From positions 74,092,001 to 74,156,000 of the forward strand of contig JAZBRS010000075.1 in the NCBI GenBank assembly GCA_037176725.1: a DNA stretch of 64,000 nucleotides. The letters are read 5' to 3'. A program made the translations under genes and the position numbers. Positions 56,640 to 64,000 of the stretch are shown one piece after another; positions within the stretch are counted from its first letter, which is position 1; each line of letters opens with the position of its first letter. The notes under the pieces were generated by a model that was given only the letters and a program-made list of their open reading frames with translations, searched no databases and had not been told where the DNA came from. This DNA comes from Posidonia oceanica. Taxonomy: Eukaryota > Streptophyta > Magnoliopsida > Alismatales > Posidoniaceae.

Positions 56640-56775
56640 TTCTGCGGCATAGCTATTCTGAAATAAGTAAATCAGAATAGGAATTACTATTCCAAGTTTA
56701 TTCTGATTTTTACATAACCAAACAGAATAGTAATTCCTATTTTGAAATTATTCTAGGTGTTATTCCTTGAACCAA
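56640..56775. mobile_element. Small inverted-repeat element
   Basis: AATAGGAATTACTATTC (56677-56693) pairs perfectly with GAATAGTAATTCCTATT (56725-56741), and flanking bases continue the pairing (GAAATAAGTAAATCAG with CTGATTTTTACATAACC partly). MITE-like. Confidence 0.55.
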
Positions 56776-57715
56776 AAAGGGACGTAGAATACTAATACCA
56801 TTTTCTATTTATTCCTACTTTTCATATTTTACATCCAAAGAAGGGTTAAGCTCTCAAAACAAAAGAAAACATAAATCTTTGACTTTACACAGGAATTCGT
56901 GTAGCTTCTTTATATACATTGATTTATTTCTATACCAAAAATGTACAATGACCAAAATTAATGAGCTTCTAATTGTACGAGAGAAAGGATGAAAAATTTG
57001 AAATTCATAAGCTAACCTCTTAGAAGTTTCGTAAAGCTTCCCCAAAGGTAAATGATATATATTATTGAATATTCCCTAAAAGGGGAAGGTGACTCTGAGC
57101 TTGCTACAAAAAGGTTGGGAGAAAAGAAAAGAGAGACATTTTTGTTGTAGAAATGTCTAAGATCAAGTTTATGAACCAATGAATTCCATCTCTTGCTTGA
57201 AGAGAGTTTCTTAGTCTTTTTTTCTATCGATCTTCGTCGATAATCTATTTTGATTTTGTTGGTTGAAGTTGACCTCCACATGTAAATTTTCCTAAATTAT
57301 TGTTTTTGTATTCTCTTGCTCTTCTCATAATCTCTTGATGAGTTGTTATTCTAGTTGGATTGCATACAAATGAAAATATATGATTGCCATCGCTTCATCT
57401 AGATATTTGTTTCATTGTTTATTGTTGCTTGCAATGTTAAATTAGTCTTACATACTTACATCAATTAATGTGATGATTAGACTTGTAGTCGTATATAAAT
57501 AGACTTTTGTAGTCATTATTAATTGATTTTAAATTAAATATTCATATTACAATATGATATTAGAGCAAAAAAAAAAGATCCAAATGCGCTCAAGATGTGC
57601 AAATTCATCTGCATCCAAATATTTGACTCAAACAGAAGTCACAAATGAGGAGTGTCTCATATTGATTACTATAAGAAGTGTATTTGTGGTTATATATAAA
57701 TAGATCCATTTTTTC
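56776..57715. other. AT-rich intergenic DNA
   Basis: No gene recognised. Near 57552 a degenerate copia primer-site-like TGATATTAGAGCA follows a sequence (TATATAAATAGAC, TTTAAATTAAATATTCATA) that resembles 58540-58610, hinting at an old LTR pair. Confidence 0.4.
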
Positions 57716-58530
57716 TGTAGGCACCTACAAGGAAGCACCACAGTAGGTACATAAAATAGAGTTTATCGTGATGGTTGGATATAAGGGACGGTTGCGATTA
57801 ATCGCCTCTCCCCAGATCTGCATCGCCCCTCTCCCCCTGTTCGCCCCTCTCTGGCCGCCCCTCTCCACCACCTGCCGCCCTCACCACCACTAGCACCGAC
57901 CCTTCCATCCCAATCCCACCCCCCAATTCCAACCTCCTCTGGTGCCTCATCCTCATCGCCAGCAGCGTCATCCTCCCCTTCCTCAAGACATCCTCCTCCC
58001 CTCCTCCTCCACCTCCTTCCTCCTCGGTTTCCTCCTCTCTCCACTCCTTGATACCCTCCTTATCAATCACCAGCCTCCCCCTCCCCGTCCCGATCCACCA
58101 CCGCCAATCCCTCCATCCCAACCCCCCGCTCCCTGTGGAGGATGTCTCCAACCATGTGATGCCTCATCAACGCCGCAATCAGTGCCCTGATCGTCCAGAT
58201 CACTCTCTCCTTCAACCCATCCTCCACCGCCACCCCCTCTATTTCCTCTCCCGTCTCATTCCTCTTTGTTCCGCTCGTCCTCGTCGTCAACCTCCTCGCC
58301 ACGAGAATCATGTAGCTCCTCAGCATCTTCCCGAACTCCGCTCTCCAACGCAAGACAACTCTTTTCTCCGTCAGTCTTAGATCACCACCTACAGACCCTC
58401 ATCGTTGATGAGAACGGAGGAGACAAGGGCAAACCTCACCGGAAGCTTCGTTTAATCATGGTCATTGATGAGAATGGACGGTTGAGATTTTATGTGCCTA
58501 CAGGTTATTCCCTGTAAGCACATACAGGCA
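57716..58530. mobile_element. TIR element with GC-rich, possibly captured core (Pack-MULE-like)
   Basis: The ends are imperfect inverted repeats of about 43 bp: TGTAGGCACCTACAAGG with AGTAGGTACATAAAAT at the left, and, reversed, TGCCTGTATGTGCTTACAGG with TGTAGGCACATAAAAT at the right. Flanking 9-mers CATTTTTTC and CATTTTCAC match at 7 of 9, compatible with a Mutator-type duplication. The core (57790-58380) is sharply GC-rich against AT-rich surroundings and can be read as a broken hydrophobic protein segment (for example INAAISALIVQITLSF and FLFVPLVLVVNLLATRI). No transposase. Confidence 0.55.
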
Positions 58531-59979
58531 CATTTTCACGTATACAAATAAATCTCTCTACTCATTGTTAGTTGAATTTAAATTAGATATACATTTTATA
58601 AATTTACAAGGCACTAAACACATCCCCAAGGATTGATCATTGGTGTCCAATGGTCTAGATCGATGGATGGAGATTCACTCGGATCGAAGACATGATCGAC
58701 TGCAGAAAACAACCGTTAACAACCGCCCCATGTCTCATCTTAGAATCACGACAGTGTTACCTCCTTAAATAATGTTACATCAACATAAATGCGATGGAAG
58801 TACATCACAACTACGTTTGAATTTCATATAAATAATTCGTCTTACAATGTAATGTGAATCTTCCCTGTCTTCGTGACCGAATCACGCAATAAATGAAATA
58901 GTATTTTAAGCAATATTTATACTGTTTATCTTATTTATGCTTGTGAATTTGACATGACATAACTGAAGCATTACTTCTATTTAAGAAGTTGTAAAGTGCA
59001 TAGTCTAATATAATTCTTGAGAGAATCACAGTGGACAGAGTCTCAACAATGATGAGAGCAGAACTTAACCAGAATGTCAATTTTGGAAGCAGAACTTAAC
59101 AGAAACCGTGTCAACAAACACCCGAAAGTGACTCGTAATGTTATTTGAAAGTATGAAGCAGGCAGTGACAAAAACTTGCAAAAGATAATGGAGTACAAAT
59201 AGAAGTCCTCAAATAGAAACTAGACTATTAGCTTACGCAACACCTAAAATATCGGTTTTACACATTTTCCTACCTACCCATCTCGATAGAGATAGAACCA
59301 GCAGAACTCGTTCCTTTCCGGAATGCAATTAACAATGGCATAAATTAGAGCAACCAAAAAGAGTGGGATGTCTACCAAATAACAATCTCCAAGTCACGAA
59401 ACTTCCTTGTAGAATACTAAACTGAGTTGGATCATGCATCTTCAAAAGGTTTCTCCTAATAAGTAGAAATACTAAACCTATACATCAAGAAAAAATCCAA
59501 AAAATATGATGAATCTGCTCAACAAAAACATAAACAAACATCAATATGGATTACATGTGCATGGAGATGGATCTTCCACCACAATCTCCACCGTGTGACA
59601 CCCCAATGCATTTGTTGAAATACTATTGCAACATATACACATGGATTTATGTACCAAGGACACATTTTTACAACGTATAAAGAAAATGCCATAACCAATT
59701 CCAAAATTCATAGTTCAATAGCAGTATAGCATCCCTTATGACCCAAAACAACATTTCTATGTAGAATATCATTATTTGCTTCTAGAAGGTAAGATTTTCA
59801 TACAATCACAAATCCACTCATTATTTCCCTTATGACCCATCTATGGAATTCGCTCAGGATCGTGTCTTGCCTCCTTCTGGGAAGAGAGAAGAAGACCTTT
59901 GATCAAGTCATAATTAGGTAATTAACTACATTGATTAACCTTTGACCAAGTCATAACCAGGTAATTAATGACTTTGAGA
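58531..59979. other. Intergenic DNA without recognised gene
   Basis: AT-rich; short open frames (for example 59519-59704 minus) have no family features. Confidence 0.55.
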
Positions 59980-60804
59980 AACGATTTGTCAAGAATGAAA
60001 AGACAGAAACAAGTACACTATTGGCAAATTTAGTTTCTTTAAAAAGACTGCAGGTGTTTCACCCAAGAAGCAACAAAGGCAGATTGAGTTTACCTGCCAC
60101 TTTTGCTTTAGTTTGTTCTGAAATTAATATAACTTCTGTACCTAGACACACTTGGTGGATAGATTCTAGTACTACTACTTACATAAGTGTGTCTATGTAG
60201 GGTTGCTAGAGTTGTCGGACACCAAGTGATGGTGAAAGACACATATTTGTGGGTAATGGCAATAAAGTTGAAGTGGAAGTTATTGGTTATTTTATATTGT
60301 TGTTACGAACTGGTTGTTATTTTGATTTGAAAGAGACTTTTGTTGTACCATATTTTAGGCGTAATTTCATTTCTATTTCTGTATTGGACAAATCTGGTTA
60401 TTCTTGTCTTCAAGGAAATGGAAAATTGAGTCTTTTCAAGATTCTAATATTATTGGTACCGGTTCTTTGATGTATAATGATAATTTATATTTGTTAGATA
60501 CAATAGCTTCTTATAATGAAACCTTGCATTCTACATCTAGAGGTACAAAGCAAAAAATTAGTGAAGATTCCGTAATGTTATGGCATAAGCATTTAGGTTA
60601 TATCTCTAAACAATGAATAGAGAGGCTTGTGTCAGATGGAATTCTTCCTTCTCTTGACTTAGTAGATTTTCAAGTTTGCATTGAGTGTATTAAAGGAAAA
60701 CAAACAAATATTAGGAGATTAGGTGCCAATAGATTAAAGACCATACCAGAATCTCTCTTGGGCGAGACACTTAATACTGTAGCTTACATTTTAAACAGAG
60801 TACC
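59980..60804 (+). pseudogene. Element G: copia gag-pol remnant with internal deletion
   Basis: Reads as copia protease and gag-pre-integrase: TWWIDSSTTTYISVSM (the catalytic D-S-G is now D-S-S), VGNGNKVEVEVIGYF, LYLLDTIASYNETLHS, LWHKHLGYISKQ, VCIECIKGKQTNIRRLGANR. It then jumps directly to SLLGETLNTVAYILNRVP, which in relatives lies after the integrase catalytic core, so the core has been deleted while the frame was kept. Several stops are present upstream. The reading ends at NRVP where element H is inserted. Confidence 0.82.
60800..60804. repeat. Target site GTACC of element H, left copy
   Basis: Five bases before TGTTGGCAAAAATG; the partner should lie off-window after H's 3' LTR. Confidence 0.5.
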
Positions 60805-61159
60805 TGTTGGCAAAAATGTCTCATCTCGGTTTTGATGATAACAAAACATATTTGTGAGCTAACATTCTTAATAGGTCAAGAAAGAAGTTCTCATGGACTT
60901 TGGAAAAAGAAGAAGGGATATTGGCAAAGAAGAAATCAATAAGGAAGATCAAGGCTATTCAATTGAAGATCAAGTCAAAAAAATTTAAGAATGAAGACCA
61001 AGATTATATGTAATTAAACGAGTCATGTAAACGAGTATATTGTATTTTAGGAAATTGTAATAATCTCCCGAACACCCTCATAGTGCTTTAGGAAAATAGT
61101 CATAGCCCAAAAAGAAACTAATTCATTGAGTACATTCATTATAGGGCTAAAACAGGCTG

Positions 61160-61391
61160 TTCAGCATACCGAATATTTTCAGTATACCGAATCAGGGAAT
61201 ATTAGTGTTCACAGCAATGACCTGCTTCGGCATACCGAAATACTTTGGTATACTGAAATACTTCGGTATACCGAAATCTGAGCTATTTGTTTTCACAACC
61301 AAGTAAACGTTCGGCACACCGAAACATTTCGGTATACCGAAGTATCCGACCATTGTGAATTCGGTCGACCGATTTATTTCGGCATACCGAA
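61160..61391. repeat. Nine-copy 14-bp palindrome cluster in U3 of element H
   Basis: Copies start at 61160, 61178, 61226, 61244, 61262, 61310, 61328, 61360 and 61378. Consensus TTCGGTATACCGAA is a perfect palindrome; variants are TTCGGCATACCGAA, TTCGGCACACCGAA, TTTGGTATACTGAA and TTCGGTCGACCGAT. Spacing is 16-48 bp, and 18 bp in several neighbouring pairs. Confidence 0.9.
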
Positions 61392-61461
61392 TCAATAGCC
61401 ATTTGTGAACGTTAGAGAGAAAATTATAAGTGTTTAACATGTGTTAAAATGAACTCATGCC

Positions 61462-61469
61462 TATATATA
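61462..61469 (+). promoter_or_regulatory. TATA box of element H LTR
   Basis: TATATATA in GCCTATATATAAGATAC, 71 bp after the last palindrome. Confidence 0.68.
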
Positions 61470-62045
61470 AGATACTACTATACTCATATTTAATACCAGA
61501 AATTAGACAAGTATATTGCACATCATATACACTTAGTTGAGCTAAATTCCCATCATTTCCTTTGAGCATTCCACTTACATCATTTGAGAGATATTTCTCA
61601 AGCTAGAGAAAGCTTCATTTCCACCTAGCCAAAGTGTTTTGGGAGATATAAAAAAGAAAAAAGAGTTGTAATTTTGCTTTCTTGTGTGAGTTCTTCTCCG
61701 AGAGCGAGAAGGGTTACCGCGGTTTTTACGGGGGCTTGGCGTGGTCTCATCAAGGTGTACAACAGGATCTTGGCCCGGAACAAGATTAAGGTTAAGGTAA
61801 CTCTCGAGAGGTTTTCTCGAGGAGTGGACTAAGCTGGGGAGGCTGAACCACTATAAATCCTTTGAGTATATTCTCATTGCATCTCATCCCCTTCTTTGTA
61901 TGTTATTAGTTTAATATCCAAAATCTAGCTCCACATTTCATTTACTTGATAAACTGCTTAAGATTGTCAAAGTTAGTTTAAATTTTGCATTATATATCAA
62001 ATTCACTATTCACCCTCCTCTAGTAAAGCCTATCATCCTAACAAT

Positions 62046-62061
62046 TGGTATCAGAGCCTGG
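62046..62061 (+). other. Primer-binding site of element H
   Basis: TGGTATCAGAGCCTGG, two bases after the LTR end; complementary to initiator tRNA-Met as usual in copia. Confidence 0.85.
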
Positions 62062-62096
62062 TCATCTAGAATATAAGATTTAAACATCTTCTAGAT

Positions 62097-62915
62097 ATGA
62101 CTTCTTGTTCATATAACAGTAGTTTTGTAGAGGGACAGAGTATTCATAGACCACAATTTTTTGATAGCACAAATTATAATTATTAGAAATGTAGAATGTA
62201 AGTATTTCTTAAATCCATTGATTTTGATTTATGGGATATCATTATAAATGGATATACACCTAGTAAGAAGGATTATAAGAAATGAATTGAAAATGAAATG
62301 AAATTAGCTACTTTAGATGCTAAGGGATTGAACACATTGTTTTGTGCTATTAGTCAAGATGAATTTAATAGAATTTCTAATTGTAGCACTTCACATGATG
62401 CATGGCATATTTTAGAAATTACTCATGAAAGAACAAATCAAGTAAAAAAGACGAAAATTAATATGCTTGTTCATAAGTATGAATTGTTTAAAATACAACC
62501 TAATGAATCCATTGGAAACATGTTTACTAGATTTTCTGAGATTACAAATAATTTGCAATCACTTGGTAAAAGTTTTTCTAAAAGTGATCTAGTTAGAAAA
62601 ATTCTCAGGTCTTTAACTCCAGATTGGGAGAAAAAGACTACTGCCATTGAAGAGGCAAAAGATCTCTCAAATTATTCACTAGAAGAACTCATAGGAAATC
62701 TCACTTCCTATGAAATATAAATGATTGAAAAGGAAATAGAAAAAGTTCCAGAAAAGAAGAGTATTGCCCTTAATGTCTCAAACAAGTCAGATTATTCAGG
62801 TGAGGAAGATTTTGCTTTTATTACTAACAAGTTCAAGTCATTTTTAAAGAAAGTAAGAATTCAAAAGAAAGACAAAAGAAAAACCAAGAAAAAGAAGGCT
62901 CTTCAAGCTACATGG
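62097..62915 (+). pseudogene. Copia gag of element H, three early stops
   Basis: ATG at 62097 (MTSCSYNSSFVEGQSIHRPQ), then stops at NYNY(TAG), CRM(TAA) and DYKK(TGA), after which the frame is open to 62720 with the copia gag domain (DEFNRISNCSTSHDAWHIL, NQVKKTKINMLVHKYELF, IGNMFTRFSEITNNLQSLG, LVRKILRSLTPDWEKK). After a TAA at 62718 a Lys-rich tail continues to KKALQATW at 62915, where LTR I begins. Trp codons would fit two of the three early stops by comparison with the family (NYAYWKARM, KKWIENE). Confidence 0.85.
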
Positions 62916-64000
62916 TGTAGACACCCCAATTTGACTACCAGTTTCGCAGTTTTTATTCGGGGATCAAGCTCAAAAATCCAAAACCCCACTCTCCACTAAA
63001 ATCCCATCCAAATCCCAAAACGCCAACCAAAACCCCAACATTTCTCCACCTACACAAACCTAGGTCCATTAGAAACAAACTTAGGCCCATTTAGAAGCCC
63101 GGTTGAGACAGGAAGGCCCAGTCGCCAGTCACACAGGCAACTAGACTTTGTTGTCGCCACTCGCCCAGGCGACTTGGTCTGTCATCACTCACAGTGGTGA
63201 TAGGACTGAGTTGTAGCCAGCGAGTGCGGCGACTAACCTATTCAACTCTCTCTCGCGTAGACCGCCGTCTCCCATGAGCTATGGCCATGCCGTCCGCCCA
63301 TGCTGCTCGTGCCACCCCTACCAGTCCTAGCCCACGCCTTTGACACCTCGCCCCATGCCCTACGACCTACACCCTTGACCGAACAAAACTCCCTCTTTCC
63401 CAGATCCCAACAGTGGGAGATTAGTGGGAAATCAGTGGGAGAACGCTTGCCAAACACCCACACACGGAGGAGAACCCATTTTCTCACCGTCTTCCACCCA
63501 CTCCGGTGGCCAATCCCCTTGCTTCCAGAGCCCAAACCAGAGCCCCACACACTCCTGAGCGATCCCCGATCTTCTCCGGACGCCGACATAATCTCCCCCG
63601 GGCTTCCTGAGCCTCACGCGCTGTCGTCTTCCTTAGCTTCGGTGAGCCATCCGAACTTTGGCGAGCCACCCCAAAGCATCGTCCGACACCGCATTCTTCT
63701 TCCTCGCAAGCCAGAAAGCACCGCCGAACGTCCCCGAGCATGTTCCTACATCACTGGGCAACCGCCGCACCTTCCAGCGCGGCCGCGACCTCTACCTCCT
63801 CCAACTCCGGCGAGCCACGTCGGGAGACACGACCGTGCCCCCGGACAGGTTTGAAAACCTCCCCACTCCTTCCTCGGGTCTCACTCTAGCTCCCTCGGCC
63901 TCCTCCGAGCACCTTGGTGGCGTCTCGTGGCCTGTCGGCCTCCCCAAGGCCAGCGGACGCGGTCGTCGCCGGCAAGAAGAGGAGTGAGGTGGTCAGAGCA
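62916..64000 (+). mobile_element. Element I: Ty3/gypsy (Tat-like) LTR, running off the right end
   Basis: Starts TGTAGACACCCCAATTTG, matching LTR starts of elements C and E, right after the target CATGG (62911-62915). U3 is C-rich (AAACCCCA-type words) with four hairpins at 63119-63236, then a GC-rich stretch (63240-64000). No TATA box is evident. The long reading frames at 63242-63987 are Pro/Ser/Arg-rich by composition and are not called genes. Confidence 0.75.
63119..63236. repeat. Four AGTCGCC-type hairpins in U3 of element I
   Basis: AGTCGCCAGTCACACAGGCA, TGTCGCCACTCGCCCAGGCG, TGTCATCACTCACAGTGGTG and TGTAGCCAGCGAGTGCGGCG, each followed by AACTAG-, ACTTGG-, ATAGG- or ACTAAC-like tails. 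Same motif as in element B. Confidence 0.75.

Larger units (their letters stand above)
60805..62043 (+). mobile_element. 5' LTR of element H
   Basis: TGTTGGCAAAAATG to CATCCTAACA, 1.24 kb. Nine TTCGGTATACCGAA-type palindromes at 61160-61391 and a TATA box (TATATATA, 61462-61469) lie in order. Confidence 0.85.
60805..62915 (+). mobile_element. Element H: copia retrotransposon, 5' part
   Basis: LTR 60805-62043, primer-binding site 62046-62061, gag 62097 onward. Cut at 62915 by LTR I. The LTR start TGTTGGC with TGATGATAACAAAAC is typical of a widespread plant copia group. Confidence 0.85.

Noticed and set aside
57470..58610. A small copia/TRIM element with two LTR ends at about 57551 and 58610
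   Set aside because: Similarity of the two AT-rich ends and a degenerate TGATATTAGAGCA are suggestive, but LTR starts and a target duplication could not be located.
63242..63987. GC-rich overlapping reading frames of 85-184 codons
   Set aside because: Pro/Arg/Ser-rich frames on both strands inside an LTR; no family motif, explained by composition.

Overview
The window is nuclear DNA from a flowering plant. It holds a five-exon plant glutamate receptor-like (GLR) gene, an antisense plant-mobile-domain gene, Ty3/gypsy elements of Tat-like, Athila-like and Tekay/Del-like type, Ty1/copia elements, a LINE, a tRNA-type SINE, a hAT remnant and foldback elements. The species cannot be placed from this sequence alone. 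Almost everything except the GLR gene is transposable-element DNA, much of it nested.

Layout. 1-11095: the 3' two-thirds or so of a plus-strand Tat-like element (A). It has a broken gag, no visible pol, an antisense nine-exon plant-mobile-domain pseudogene, five minisatellites, a polypurine tract and the 3' LTR. 11096-21655: a minus-strand Tat-like element (B) with 5' LTR, primer-binding site, gag, protease and linker. B is cut by A at its left end and by a 4.4-kb solo LTR (C, target duplication CACTG) inside its protease. B itself sits in a hAT transposase remnant (21661-22637). 23655-25887: a 3'-truncated copia element (D). 25957-29799: the GLR gene (minus strand, 863 codons, apparently intact). 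30609-31950: a Tekay/Del-type 3' LTR with the last codons of pol. 32013-32864: a 5'-truncated LINE with a 16-bp target duplication. 33471-33630: a SINE with an 11-bp target duplication. 35025-55990: a 21-kb minus-strand LTR element (E) whose 3' region is three tandem arrays, one of about 88 copies of a 50-bp unit; it is split by an Athila-like non-autonomous element F (45402-51704, target duplication TTATG). 56138-58530: two foldback elements and a TIR element with a GC-rich core. 59980-64000: copia remnant G, split by copia element H, split in turn by Ty3/gypsy LTR I, which runs off the window.

The most unusual signal is a convergent LTR architecture. Five LTR families (A, B, E, F, H) each carry a cluster of short hairpin-forming or palindromic motifs ending roughly 50-140 bp upstream of the TATA box, but the motif differs between families: TTGGACGC/GCGTCCAA in A and E, AGTCGCC/GGCGACT in B (and in I, where no TATA box was found), GGCGCCT/AGGCGCC in F, and TTCGGTATACCGAA in H. 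In A and E the module also spreads outside U3, to about 24 loci. No cellular pathway can be reconstructed from the window: the only plausible functional host gene is the GLR channel, flanked on both sides by element debris.
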